Origin: Prorocentrum cordatum
Taxonomy: Eukaryota; Sar; Dinophyceae; Prorocentrales; Prorocentraceae
Assembly: GCA_963575745.1 (NCBI GenBank)
Contig: CAUYUJ010001336.1
Coordinates: 1,404,242-1,468,241, forward strand
DNA: 64,000 nucleotides
Reading direction: 5' to 3'
Position numbers and translations under genes: made by a program. Shown here piece after piece: positions 1 through 11,330 of this stretch. The notes below the pieces were generated by a model. That model was not told the origin of the DNA, ran no database searches, and saw nothing but the letters and a program-made list of their open reading frames with translations. Position 1 is the first letter of the stretch. The number at the start of each line of letters is the position of its first letter.

Positions 1-508
1 GGGCGAGGAGGGAGCAGGAGAGAGCCAGAGGTCAGATATTCGTTTGGGGGATTCTCCTTGGGCCAGCCTGACGGATCTGTTCGACGCTAGCTCGATTGAG
101 GTTCGACTCTAGGTCGACTCAGGTTCGATTCAGGTTCAATTCAAGTCGACCGACATTCGACGCAGCATCGACGCATGAGTGGAGCAATTGGCTCCTGGAA
201 GGTCCCCAGAACGTGCATGTAACAGAGGTGGAGTGGCGGGAGGAAGGGTCAGTCGCAAAGGGGGGAAATTGGTCCTGAGGGAAATCAATCCTAAGGTTTT
301 TCGCCGTGTATGGGCTCTCGGGGTCCTCCACGGGCCCCAGGACTTCCAGAAAACGATTCAGGATGAAGACATGGTCCTGGGGGAAGGCCCCAGTGTCCAG
401 GACACGTTTCCCTCAAGACCCGCGTCTCCATGCTAAGTAAGGTCAGGAGGGAGGAGGGAGAGGAGGCGTTGGTGGAGCGAGGAGGGAGGGAGAGGGACGA
501 GGTTAGAG
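1..508. other. Intergenic, no gene; short GGTTCGA-type repeats and a dispersed repeat copy
   Basis: No coding signal is visible. Bases about 100-165 carry a short degenerate repeat around GGTTCGA/GGTCGA with 10-12 bp spacing; a related cluster is at 6560-6660. Bases about 280-420 resemble the stretches at 950-1070, 59105-59270 and 61140-61260 (an opening with TTTTCGCC or TTTCGGCC, then GGGGTCC and CCAGGAC blocks), so this looks like one copy of a dispersed, non-coding family. Confidence 0.4.
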
Positions 509-572
509 AGGAGGAGGAGGAGGAGGAGGAGGAGGAGGAGGAGGAGGAGGAGGAGGAGGAGGAGGAGGAGGA
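509..572. repeat. GGA trinucleotide microsatellite
   Basis: About 21 uninterrupted GGA units. In one frame they encode a poly-Glu run and on the other strand poly-Ser or poly-Leu, which creates spurious open frames. No conserved protein sequence flanks the run. Confidence 0.95.
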
Positions 573-1361
573 AAAAGAGCAGGCACAAAAAGGAGGGAGA
601 TATGAAGGCGAGGGGAGAAGAGGAGCGTCGAGTGGCGAGGTCAAGTCGACGTCCGTGCTGTCGGCCGACGGGTGCTGGGCGACCTGGAGGGAGCGGTGGA
701 GCCAGGCGACGCGCCACTGCCAGGAGACTCGCGCTGTGCGCAGTGCCCCCGCTCGGGCCGGCGGCGTCGTGGGGGAGGGTGGGGGAGTCGCACACTCGTC
801 ATGAAAGGACCTTTCATCGCTTGGACGTGTGCATGTTTCCTCCGGCGAGGACCATCGAGGAATATCCTTGATCACTTGGCGAAAAAACCACACACGAAAC
901 CGAAAAAAAACAGGGAATGGACGTCCGAGTGATGGCCAGGGGAGCGAGCCCTGAGGGAAATGGGCCCCAAGGTTCTTCACCACTTTCGGCCCCCGGGGCC
1001 CTCCCTGGGCTCCAGGACCGTGAGAGTCCGAGCCAGGAGGGAGCGCCGCCGAGGTCCAGGGCCCGTTTGCCTCCGGGTCCGTTTACAGATTTAGCCGGTC
1101 GCGCTCGCCGATTACGACCTTCGCCGGCGGCCGTCATCGCCGGCGGTCGTCTTCGCCAGGGCGAGCGGAGCCGCATGCTCCACTGGCCTCTCGCGGCCTT
1201 CGAGAGCGGGCGCGGTTGCCCCAGTGCCTCGTGCCCCTCCGCTCGAGAGGGGCCAGATGAGACAGCAGCAGCTCGTCCGCGCGGCCCGCGTCCGCTCGAA
1301 ATCGGTCTCCGAACCCCTCCCGGGTCCGCAGGGTCCCATTTTTCTCAGCCACGCGCAGAGG

Positions 1362-1498
1362 GGGGTGCGAGGAGGGGGGAGGGCTTCTTAGAAGCACCCC
1401 TGCTTCTTGGAGGGCGCGGGCTTATCAACAGATGTAAGGCCGGCGCCTTCCAAGAAGCAGCCTCTTTCTAGGAAGCCCTCCCCCCTCCCTCCACCCCC
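1362..1498. mobile_element. Foldback (inverted-repeat) element
   Basis: Bases 1378-1417 and 1443-1482 are imperfect inverted copies of about 40 bp separated by 25 bp. Both arms contain TGCTTCTTGGA(A/G)GGCGC and end in a GGGAGGGCTTC block. The similarity continues outward as a G-rich/C-rich pair to roughly 1362 and 1498. No coding capacity exists, so this is a MITE-like foldback or a strong cruciform-forming sequence. No target-site duplication was identified. Confidence 0.6.
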
Positions 1499-1499
1499 T

Positions 1500-2755
1500 T
1501 TGTGCGCGCCGCCCATTTTCGACGCGGATCCTGCTGTGGCGACGAGGAGCTTCCAGGAGGCCCAGGCCTGCCTCCGGAGCGCGGCCCCGCGGCGCCGTCG
1601 TTGCCCAACCCCTTGGCTCCGAGGAGCGGAGCCCTGAGGACGAGGGGCCTCCAGCAGTGTAAACTCGACCTGCATGGGGCCCTGTCCTCTCCTGAGGTCA
1701 GGAGGAGAAACAGCACGGACACCAAGAATCGCAAGTACCACTGACGGCAGACATGGAGAACAGATGGGGAAGTGGAGGGGGAGACGAGCGTCCAGAAAAC
1801 ATGGAACATATGGAGGCTCCGTGGTCCATTTATTTGCGCGTCCCTGGGCCACTTCATGAGGGCTCGTCCCTCGGGGTCCCATCTTTGAACCACCGAGGGC
1901 CGAGCGGGCGGATCCCAACGAGGCGTGTTGGGCGGGCGGACCCTATCGGAGTCGGGCGGGCGGTTCGCAAGGATGACAGGTTCTTCTTAAAATATGCCGT
2001 GGGTGGGTTTCATTGTTTCTCTTCAAAAAATGGCATTTGGGAAATCCTTTGTTTGGGCACTTTGAGGTCCCAACCAGATAAGTCAAAACGCTGCTAACCC
2101 AAACTAGACAGTTTGTTCGCGGTTTGAGTTCCGTTTGTTGAGCATCTCCAGACCGTTGATTTGACAGGACAGGAGAAGTCCGCGATTGGACGGCGCATCG
2201 GAAGAACATGACAAATTGCCATGGCCATGGACCACTTAAGCGAAGACCATTCCGCGCTGAATGCAAGCGCAACAGAAAGCAGCGCTTGCGTATTACAATG
2301 GTTGGCGGCGGCATGAATTACACCAGCACGACGGCACGCAGGAGGGAGAGGAGGAAGGAGGGGGAGGGGGGAAGGGGAGAAGGACATATAAACCTGACAT
2401 ATATGTTTGCAATCACAATGCTTGGCAATTGCGTAGAACAGCACCCTCCCACTGCGACCTGGAAGAGTTCAACAGATTCTGCAATACATCGGCTTCGTCT
2501 CCTGCTAAGCTCAAGGCACTCGCATGCATACAAGCCGCCCGCTGCAAAAGAGGTCTTCCGCGCCTTCAAGGGGTAGGCCACTCCCTGGGTAATGTACCTT
2601 GGAGTCGGCTTTCCTCAAACACCATGCGCCTAGGCGGAGTGGTCGGGCTGGCTCTTGACAACTTGTCGCAAGAATCGGTTAGCTTGTGCAATAGGTCAAC
2701 TGAAAGAGGGCGGGCGCCTACGAGCGACCTCTCTTCTTTATTGCTCACTCGGGAG
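1500..2755. other. Intergenic, no recognised gene
   Basis: Open frames here are short, overlap on both strands and match no known domain. The stretch 1980-2110 is unusually AT-rich for this window. The 2330-2380 region is a purine-rich GGAGG run. Nothing else is seen. Confidence 0.4.
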
Positions 2756-3560
2756 GTGAAGGCCAGAGGGATGATGTGAATCCCCCGAAGACAATACGAT
2801 TGGAATCCATCGAGCCCGTCCTGGTCAGCAGCCAGCTACACACATGATTCCAAACCGTAGAACAACATGGAGAACATGCACGCTTCCAAAGTCTGTATCT
2901 TCCGTTGCGGGGTTACGTTCGCGTGTCTCTATGCAGCACTGGGTTATTGAACGACATGGTTGGTTTCCCCATGGCGTCTTGTCAACTCTGCTTTGGGTTT
3001 CTCGTCTACGTTCATAAAGCCGCTCAACGACATGGAGCGATCTTTGCATAGAATGGGCTTCCAAACAGGCCTGTGAATAACTGGTGAAGACCTGATTTGT
3101 AGGAGCACGGACTTTCCCTCGTAGAGCTCCAAGCCGAATGCTGTTCCGATCTTGGCCACGGCATTCAGGTGATGTTGGAGGCGTTCCCCGTCTTCAGATC
3201 TCAACATGGTGTCGTCAGCGTATTATGCATCCGTTGTGATGACGTAAGATCATGGGCATCGTTGTGGCATGTCTGTCTCCATCTCGGCGTCCGCGGCCTC
3301 CATCAACACCGACATCACGATGACAAACAAAAGAGGAGAGCGGGCAGCCATGTACTATCCATGCAGTGTGAGGTCGTTGGAAGGACTTGGCATGCCCGTC
3401 TTTGAAAACAAACTTACGCACGTGCTGTGCATATTGCCTCAACAATATCAGTTGTAGGTACGGGAATCCTAAGTTGGCGTCAGGCGTGCATTATCCCCTC
3501 AGGCTGAATCCGGTCAACAGCTTTCCCCAAATCCAGCAATTTAAGTTTGATTGCGCTGTT
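2756..3560 (-). pseudogene. LINE-type reverse transcriptase relic
   Basis: Read on the minus strand, the fragments in order are: a motif A-like stretch DLGKAVDRIQPEG (about 3550-3510), a motif B-like GCPLSSF (near 3340), the catalytic YADDT (plus coordinates 3208-3222), then SEDGERLQHHLNAVAKIG and AFGLELYEGKSVLLQIRS. The tail resembles the post-catalytic thumb of non-LTR retrotransposon RTs. The fragments lie in different frames with stops between them, so the copy is dead. Endonuclease, ORF1 and target-site duplication are not visible. The YADD tetrad and its downstream context make the family call solid; the clade is not determined. Confidence 0.8.
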
Positions 3561-4100
3561 TAAAAACTGCCGTCTACCGTGCCCTCGGTTCTTTCCTGCT
3601 CCTCGCTACTTGTCGCTGCTGGCTGGTCGCGGGGCCTCCGGGCCTATTCCGCGCTGGTGTTGGAACGGTGTTTGCGTTTATGGAGCGTTGTTTGCTCTGC
3701 GCTCGGCGCGCGGAGCGGGAGGAACGGGAGGCGGCAGGGACGGGAATGCGGGAGCGAAGACGGCAGTGAAGACAAGGAGCAGTCTTGACAAGAAAGGAAA
3801 ATCGATGGACAATTGAAGATCCACAGCGACGGGCCTGAAAGTGCTAAAACAGAACGCAGCAAAACACGCTGAACCACGTAAATGCAAAACGGTAACCAAA
3901 TATGCCCGGAACGCGGACGTGTATTTTCACAGATGAGCGCCCTCCAGGGACCTGTTTTTAGGTCCCCGAACCTACAGAAGGCAACCCACTGACGAATCCA
4001 CACGTACGGCAGATTTGGCCAAGAAGTCCCAGGAATGTTTCAGAAGGGAGATCATTCAATGTCCAAGGTTGAAAATTGTTCGTAGCGTTGGTGCTGGGGC
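3561..4100. other. Intergenic, no recognised gene
   Basis: Several overlapping short frames exist on both strands with no domain similarity and no repeat structure that I can see. Confidence 0.35.
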
Positions 4101-4119
4101 TCTTCTGCGTGCGTGATAC

Positions 4120-4470
4120 CCCCCAGAGGCGTCCCTCAGACGGCCCTAAGACCCCCAAGAGCCAACCCGAGGACTCGACGATCCCCGAAGACTCCCCCCA
4201 TAGACCAATCACAGGCTCCCCAAGGGCACCCAGCCCCCAAGATGTCCCAAGTAGCGCCCGAACAGAGCCAAACGATGGTCCCCAACCAGCCCAGGACAAC
4301 CGCAAGATTGCTGCCCGTGGAGATCAAGACGGGCCAAGATAGCGCCCGAACAGGGCCAAAGAGCGCCCAGAGATGTCCCAAGAAAGTTCGAAGACGGCAT
4401 CGGGAAGCCCATAAGGGCCCAAGGTGGTCCCAAGAGGCTGCAAGACAGTCCCAAGAGGATCTCACAACGG
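4120..4470. repeat. Degenerate 10-11 bp CCAAGA repeat, forward orientation
   Basis: Recurring CCCAAGA/CCCCGAAGA blocks at roughly 10-11 bp spacing. The same motif appears as its reverse complement (CTTGGG) from about 4660 onward, on the other side of a TA microsatellite, so the two blocks form a loose inverted arrangement. Confidence 0.55.
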
Positions 4471-4517
4471 CCAGCAGCCGCCTGCCCGATCGCTTGTAAT
4501 CGACGTGATTCCATTGT

Positions 4518-4534
4518 GTGTATATATATATAGA

Positions 4535-4575
<41 letters not shown>
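4518..4575. repeat. TA dinucleotide microsatellite
   Basis: A nearly pure (TA)n run, preceded by a shorter TATATATATA block. It sits between opposite-orientation blocks of the CCAAGA/CTTGGG repeat. Confidence 0.95.
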
Positions 4576-4577
<2 letters not shown>

Positions 4578-4659
4578 ACATGCAAGTGGCTTACGGTGTC
4601 CCCGCCGACCCGCACAAGGAGTGAGTGTTCGAGACGACCGTGGAAGTTACATCTTGGGT

Positions 4660-6180
4660 CAGGAGCCTCCTGGATAAATCTGAGGGGCCTTCTTGGGACG
4701 ATCCTGGGGGCCACTTGGGCCGTCGTGTTTGTTCGCTGTCAATACGTAACATGCGAATGTGCCATGATTTGGGCCTCTTGGGGCCCTCTCGGCGGTCCTC
4801 TGTAGGCGTTTCTGGGCTGTCTTGGGGGCCCTGTGGGCCATCTTGAAGCCATCTTTAATCGTCGTGGGGCCCCTAGGGCCGTCATGACGCCCTCTTCGAC
4901 TGTGTTGGCGCTCTGTCTGGGCCCTATTGGGCTGCATTGGGCTGCCTTGGGGCATTTTGGTGGCCCCCGATGCCACAGAGGTGCGTTGACGAGCTCGTCC
5001 CCCATTCCTCCCCCGTAGAACGGCATTCTGGATCCAAGGGGAGGGGGAAAGGAGGGGGAGGGGGACAGCCAAATGTGTCACGCAAGCGGGGGTCTGCGGA
5101 CATTTATGTATCTACATATATATATATATATATGTAAAGACACGTACGTGTATATCTAACTATGTATATATATATATATACTCATCCAGCTGCCAACGGC
5201 AAGTCCCGCCATCGCGCCTGGGTTGTAGGTTAGAAGTTTAGTGGATGGTCGTTGGAATCTCGTGGGAGGCCTCTCGGGGGCCTCTTGGAGGCGGGTTTGA
5301 GGCCTCTTTGGGGCCGTCTTGGGGCTTTTTGCAGGGCTCCTCTTGGGCCCTTCTTGGGGCCCTCTTGGGCCGTCTTGGGCGCCTCTTGAGCAGTCTTGGG
5401 GCGCTTTTAGGCCATCTTGGGGCTCCTATAGGGCTGTCGTGGCGCCCTCTTCGCCTGTCTTGGCGCTCTGCCTGGGCCCTATTGGGCTACCTTGGGGCAT
5501 TTTTGGTGGCCCCGGAGGCCACATGGGTGCGTTGACGAGCTCGTCCCCCCCTCCCCCGTTACAATTGCATTCTGGATCCAAGGGGAGGGGGAAAGGATGG
5601 GGAGGGGGACAGCAGCATGTCTCACACGCTTTTTCACCCCCGACAAGCGGGGGTTCGCGGACATGTATGTATCTACACGCATACACACATATATATGATT
5701 TATACGTGTATATATATGTGTATATAAGCATGCGTGTGTATATATATATATGTACATACACATATCTATATATATATATATATATATATATATGCATATT
5801 GATATTCATCCAGCTGCCAACGGCCAGTCCCGCCACCGCGCCTGGGTTGTAGGTTAGAAGTTTAGTGGATGGTCGTTGGAATCTCGTGGGAGGCCTCTCG
5901 GGGCCTCTTGGAGGCGGGTTTGAGGCCTCTTATGGGCTGTCTGGGGGCCTCTTGCGGGCCCCTCGGGGAGGAAGGCTCGGATTTTCGGTTCGTGCTCCCT
6001 CTTGCAGGGCTCCTCTTGGGCCCTTCTTGGGGCCCTCTTGGGCCGTCTTGGGCGCCTCTTGGGCCGTCTTAGGGCGCTCGTAGGCCGTCTTGAGGCCCGC
6101 CCCCTTGGGACATCGCGGGGACCTCCTGGAAATTTCATCCATCTTGGGACCCCCTTGGTTGGGGGATGTCCACCATCCTC
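4660..6180. repeat. Tandem duplication, ~0.62 kb unit, with CTTGGGGCC minirepeats and TA tracts
   Basis: The sequence beginning TCATCCAGCTGCCAACGGC occurs at 5182 and again 624 bp later. The block GCATTCTGGATCCAAGGGG occurs at 5023 and 5567. Each unit contains a CTTGGGGCCCT minirepeat section, a GGGAGGGGGACAGC block, CAAGCGGGGGT(C/T), and a TA-rich microsatellite (5100-5180, 5690-5800). A third partial copy runs to about 6130. Minirepeat spacing alternates between 10 and 11 bp. No protein-coding role is seen; all open frames in it are repeat translations. Confidence 0.85.
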
Positions 6181-7240
6181 CCCCGTCCTGCCCCTGTCTG
6201 ATACTCGTCCCCCTCCCCCATCCTGATCACCCTTGCCTTCTCCTCCTCGACTTCCTTCTGCTCCTCCATCTCACCTCCTGCGTCGTCCTGCTGCGACTTT
6301 CTACCTCATCATCCTTCCTCCTCCTCTTGCTGCCTCCCCCCCTTCGCCCTCGCCCAGCGGCCTGTTGCAAGTTGTGGGCGGAGTCGTGGGTCACAACCAG
6401 TCTTGCCTCGCTGGAGTCCAGGCCTCTATTGGCGTCTGGCGCGCAGTGATGGAAAGTGGGGGGGGGGGGGGGGCGAGCCCTGACCTCATGGCTATGTACT
6501 CGAGCAATGGCCACGTTTCATGTTCGGAGGACCTTTCTTGTCTTACAAATGGCGGATTTGTTTTGTACCCGACGCGGGTTCGATGCGGATTCGACGTGGA
6601 GTATGCATGATTTTGGCACGGATTCGAAGTTCGATGGGGATTCGACGCACGCAGAGGCGTGATGAGACAGAGAAGGTCCGCTGGGTATCGCATTGGAGAG
6701 GGTTCGCCACCTTTGGCCTCCAGTTGTCATTGCCAGGCATTGGGGCCTTCAAGCACAAATGTGCAGCCTCGATATTTGGCGTTGATATTCTCGATGTCGT
6801 GGCGTCTGCTCTTCCTCACTGCTCTGGTGACAGATCTGAATCTAGACCGCTCCTGTTACTGATTCATGTTATGTGTGTATGTGTTGTTGTATGCTTTTAG
6901 TGACTGTGGTTGATGTATGTCGTTGGTGCCTGTTATGTTTGCATGGTGATGGCTTATGCTTTTGGTGCATGATATGGATGTGTGTGATTGATGCATTTAA
7001 TGGGGGGGCGTGTTCTTGGTGTGTATGCTGGTCTATTCGTTACGTCTGCTCTTGACACCGTTGGTCGATGTATGGTCTTGCGGCACACTCTCAGGGTACA
7101 TCACCGTCCGTGTGTTCTAGATGCCCCTGGACAGCGCAACGTCGTGACGCCTTGACGGCGTCACGCCGTGACTCCTCCCTGGTATGGTTGTCTGCTAGCT
7201 GCGAACATGCTTGTTCTTGATGACCTCATTGGGCTCGCCG
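6181..7240. other. Intergenic; CT-rich, G-run and TG-rich DNA
   Basis: A CT-rich stretch (6170-6360), a short G homopolymer (about 6458-6471), GATTCGACG-type short repeats (6560-6660) and a TG-rich stretch (6860-7080). No recognised gene. Confidence 0.4.
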
Positions 7241-7246
7241 GGGTCT

Positions 7247-7485
7247 CAGGAGCCGGGCGGCCACGGTGTGCAGGGCGTGTGAAGCGGGAAGCCCAGGGAT
7301 CTCCCGGACTGTCGGGGCTTGGCGTCCGCGGTGTGCAGGGCGGGGCGGGGCGGGACTCCCCAGGATCACCCAGTCGGTTGCGGCTCTGCGGCCGCGGCAT
7401 GCAGGGCCCGGCGAGGCGGGGGCACCCAGGGATCGCCCAGGCCACGGGGGCCTGGCGGCCGCGGTGTGCAGGGGGGGGGGGGGCG
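7247..7485. repeat. ~75 bp GC-rich tandem repeat, about 3.3 copies
   Basis: Each unit contains GGC(G/C)(G/T)CCGCGG(T/C)(G/A)TGCAGGGC, then GCGGG, then a CCCAGGATC(G/A)CCCAG-like block. Units begin near 7256, 7320, 7389 and 7457. A G homopolymer ends the array. No coding role is evident. Confidence 0.75.
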
Positions 7486-7489
7486 AGGC

Positions 7490-8480
7490 GGGTCGTGGAC
7501 ATCTTTCGTTTTTGGCTTCGAGTGCCAGCGTGTCGGGCACGGGAAGATCAGACGATCCCAGCGAGGAGTCCAGGCGCTGGTAACTCGGACGTGTCCCCGC
7601 GCTGGTGTCCTACATGTGTGGCGACGCCCCAACCTCCCCAGGTCTTCTTCCAGAGACATGCGTGATTACACATTGCAGATGTCGTGCTTCGTCCAGGTGG
7701 AGTGTTCGCGTGCAGGGAGTCGACAAGATCTCCCTTAGAAGAGGGCTGATTGGGTGATCGATGTGAGGAATACGTAAGGACTGAATGCGTGCTTGCGCTG
7801 GTCATCAAAGAAGTCTTGCCAGGGAGTCGCGGAGGTTTCGTACAGCCTTCTGGTAGCATGGGACATGTTCCACACGCTGCCTTGGAATTGCTACAGTGCG
7901 CATGTCGTGGTGACCATCATCAAGGTGCTCACCGGGCCTATCTTAATGCATTTGGTGCCGGTCTGCCAGGCGATTGCAATGACGGTGATGACCTCAGAGA
8001 GCCTCGCATTTTGCAAGCACTGTCAATGATTTTTGCTTTCCAGCTCCAGTCATAGAATTAGCGATCATGGCATGAATTTCGCTCCCTTTTGAAACAGGAT
8101 CCTCGCATTGTCGTTTGTCTTTCCTTGGGACTGGCTGATCAGGCAGCTTCTTGCTGCAGGACGAGGCAGACAAGCAGCTGGTTGCTAGATTGGGTGTCCA
8201 CGCAAGCAGACTCAGTAATGAGGATGGTTGGATGATCTTGTTTCATTCGGCCCCTTGCGCTCTACAATGGGAATTGTTAACGCTTCGCGAATCCCCACGT
8301 GGCGGCCAACGTGCCTCTGCAGCCAATTATCTCGCTCTGTGGCCCAGACGTTCATCCCGCTCACTGGATCTGTCCTTCGAGCCGCCAATCAAAAAAAATA
8401 TCCCCACCAGCCCATCCAGAAACGATGCCCAGAGGAACTGCCTCGATCAGGGAAGAGGGCAGCACACAGAGGAAGCCATT
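7490..8480. other. Intergenic, no recognised gene
   Basis: Several frames of 60-130 codons are open on both strands, but none shows a known domain. The only long frame, from 8151, runs into the repeat described next and is not credible as a gene. Confidence 0.35.
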
Positions 8481-8489
8481 ATGAGACAT

Positions 8490-9090
8490 CTTGGGATATC
8501 TGGAGCCATCTTGGAGGTCATCTTGGGCTCTCCCAGGCGCTCTTGGAGTCGTCTTAATCAGTGCCCCCCCCAACGAGGCCAACATGTGGCTAAAACCTTC
8601 GTGAAATCAATGATTTTGCATTCTCGCCGAGGCCTCTTGGAGCATCTTGGGTGTCTCTGGGGGATCTCTTGGGGCCTCTTGGGGGTCTCTTGGGAGCCTC
8701 TTGGGGGCATCCTGGGGGCCTCTTGGGGCTTCCTGGTCACCTCTTGGGGCCCTCTTGGGGCACCCTTGGGGGCCATCTTTGGGCCACCTTGGGTGAGATG
8801 GATCACAGGAGGGGGGGTACTAATTACAGCCCCCCCCCCAGGAGGCCAAAATGGGGCCAAAACCGTAGTAAAGTCAATCAGTATGGCTTCCTCGCCGAGG
8901 CCGTTTTGGACGCTCCGACGACTCGCGACACCCCCCGTCCAGGTCCATGGGGAGGGGGTAGGGGGAGGGGTAAACCCCTCCCCGAGGGGGAAGAAGGAGG
9001 GGTGGAAGAGGAAACGCTCTAAACCGCCGACGCCCAGAGGGCTGGTGGGAATATGGCTTCATCCCCCTCTGCTTCCTCCGCCCCTCTCTC
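8490..9090 (+). repeat. Dispersed repeat: CTTGGGGGCCT array plus conserved flank (copy 1)
   Basis: Bases 8500-8795 are a 10-12 bp (mostly 11 bp) array with consensus CTTGGGGGCCT. A conserved flank follows at about 8930-9080, containing GGGGGAGGGGTAAACCCC and later GCCCAGAGGGCTGGTGGG. The reverse complement of the same flank lies at 59690-59800, with an inverted copy of the array at 59930-60240. The two are therefore copies of one element in opposite orientations about 50 kb apart. Confidence 0.8.
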
Positions 9091-9379
9091 GTTTGAGGGG
9101 GGCGCTTTGCAGGGGCAGCATCCCTCAGCTCGCCCTCACTGCTAGATCCGATTGCGCACCTGGGCATTTGTCACCGCATTCTGGTTCGCTCGTGTGCGCG
9201 CCCGTCCTGCACCTCAGCGGGCCCGCTGCACTCGGCACGTCTGTCTAGGCCACCCCGCGGGGGTGCGAAGGGAAGCGTGGCTCGCGGTCTGGGCCGGAGA
9301 CGTGTCCTCCTCCAGGGTTGCGCCGCGCGAGAGCGCGAAGAGGTGGCGTAGCGCCAGTGTGGGTGACCTGGTTTCAGCG

Positions 9380-9480
9380 GGCGGGGCTAGGACATCGTAG
9401 AAGAAGCAATGACATAAGCATACATATTCGAAGGTCCGCGCGGATTCCTTGGATCGGCGGTGGGGCCTCCTGGCTCCACC
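9380..9480 (-). repeat. Dispersed GATCC..GAAATCCGCGCGGA repeat (partial copy)
   Basis: The minus strand here carries the block CGATCCAAGGAATCCGCGCGG, which opens both units of the duplication at 11331-11668. It is a partial, inverted copy of that family. Confidence 0.55.
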
Positions 9481-9599
9481 TCATGCGTTCCCCCTGTCCC
9501 CCTGTCGCGCTCTGTGCGCCAGGCAGGGGGGTCCAGCGTCGATCCAAGACAGTCTGGCGGAGCTCCAACAGTTTCTATGTGTATGTCATTGGTTGATCA

Positions 9600-9690
9600 T
9601 TCGTTCCAGAGCGTTTCGGAGCGCTCTCAGAGTTTCAAGACGCTCTGGGAAGGCCGCGGCGCTTGATGCATCCTCCAGAGCCGATCGATA
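9600..9690. repeat. Dispersed GCGTTTCGGA repeat (copy 1)
   Basis: The sequence from GAGCGTTTCGGAGCGCTCTC through GCTCTGGGAAGGCCGCGGCG matches 30318-30382 (GAAGCGTTTCGGAATGGTCTC ... GCTCTGGATAGGCCGCGGCG) in order and spacing. A shorter relative is near 61385-61425. Non-coding. Confidence 0.65.
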
Positions 9691-9699
9691 TCAGAGATA

Positions 9700-11325
9700 A
9701 ATAATGCGCAAGCTCATGTTTAGCAGTCTCATAAAGAATGGTCGATCTTACACTCTGTAGCTCTCGACAAAGAGTGTTATCAGAATTCATGATCTGGGTG
9801 ATCTACCTATGTCTGATGTTTGTCTTGTCCTCGCCTCGTCCCATTATCTATGAGCTGGTGGCAACGATCGGAAATCCATGGCTGCCAGGATTGCTGCAAC
9901 GGTATGGTTTATATCTTGCGTAGTTCCCCATCTGCATTTGTAAGTGATGCCTTGCGCTCAGGTCCTGACGGTCTACTGGCTCGCCAACCATCGTGCGGTC
10001 CCCGAGTGCCCCGACAGGAGATTCATCCTTTTGTCTCTCGCCCGCAGCACCGCCCCTGCAGAAAGGCCGTCCCAGCAAGGGCGCGTTCTCGACGAATCAT
10101 TCATTTGGCCTCTCGCCCCGGAAGCTGGCCGGACGCTTACTGGAGTCAGTCGACCGGAGTCAGCAAACGTTTTACGGAACCGTTTGCGCTTGCGGGGGCC
10201 AGCGGGATCTGATGAAGCAAATGGAGGCCAACACATGGGTATTCAAGAGTGTGCGGATCGGTCATATGAACTGTTTAGCCTCACCCAATCGTGGACGAGA
10301 TGTGCTTGCTCCGACTCCGTGCCGACGCGGCCCGACTGGACACGCATTTCGGTTCGAGCCGAGAGCCCGATTCCGTGCTGACCGATCCTGTCGTCCCTCT
10401 CACTCGGCCCCACCACCCCCTCCCGCCGCTGTGCTTCGAGAAGGGGCTGTCTGGGACCCACGCCGTCCTCCCGTCCGCGGCAGAGCACGCCGATCTTCCG
10501 CCGGCAAGTGCCGAAACGTGGGTATTGGCCCGGCCCGTGGCGAACGCGCGAATGCCAATGCTCGTCATCTCCTCCCGCCACTCTTGGCCGCGCCCTCGTC
10601 GCCTTCATTCGCCCCCTCCTGACCCTGCTCTGCCGCCGCGTCCTAGCCAACTGTGCCATACTCCCCGTCCTTCTCGGTGTGCCCCGCCCCGCCAAGGTAA
10701 TGCAGGGCCGTGTCGTAAGGTATCACAAGGTATTACAAAGGCCTTTGCAGGGGGGGTGCAGTGGTATTGCAGGGTCTTTGCAGGGTGTCCAGGGGAGAGG
10801 GTAGGGAGAGGACGGACGAGGAGCGGGGAGCTCCTTGTTCTCCACACCCTCATCCCGCCCGTCCTTATCCTTGCCGGAAGGAGCACCCACTTGTCTTCCA
10901 GAAAGGGCGTTCCAAAAAAAGCCACGCCTTCGGGGAACCCCTGGGACGACGTCCAGATCTACACTTCCAATGTCTTCACCGACTCCTCGCTCCTCGTCCG
11001 ACCCTCCCGCTCTCTGTGGCGACCACGAGACCTGTCCTGAAGCGCGTCATGACCAGGATTTCGAGGCGGATCCGGCCGCAGTGGCGAGCCCCCTCCCCCT
11101 CTCCCGCCCCCGGGAGACCCCAAAGACAGGCGACCACCACCGGAGACGGCCGAAGCATCGCCGATTTTCAGCGCAGATGGCGCATGGGCAACAAGGGTTG
11201 AAACAAACACATTTGCATAAACATAACCTTGTGGAGGTCCACGCATCTACCTTGGTTGGATCGGCGCGAGACGCGCCGTGGAGCGCGCCACGGGCGGCGC
11301 CGGAGGCGCATCCAGGGAGTGTTCA
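9700..11325. other. Intergenic, no recognised gene
   Basis: Long GC-rich frames overlap on both strands with no domain similarity. Bases 10720-10800 hold a short GGTATTGCAGGG(T)-type repetition. Nothing else is seen. Confidence 0.35.
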
Positions 11326-11330
11326 GCACC

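Noticed and set aside
291-983. Long minus-strand frame with poly-Ser
   Set aside because: The open frame is produced by a GGA microsatellite; flanking sequence shows no conserved protein.
8843-8865. Minus-strand CCCCATTTTGGCCTC as a spliced-leader relic
   Set aside because: It lies inside the dispersed repeat and matches only the short CCATTTTGGC core; likely chance.
8151-9248. 365-codon plus-strand frame
   Set aside because: It runs through the dispersed CTTGGGGGCCT array and its flank, which also occurs inverted at 59.7 kb; it has no domain and overlaps equal-quality frames.
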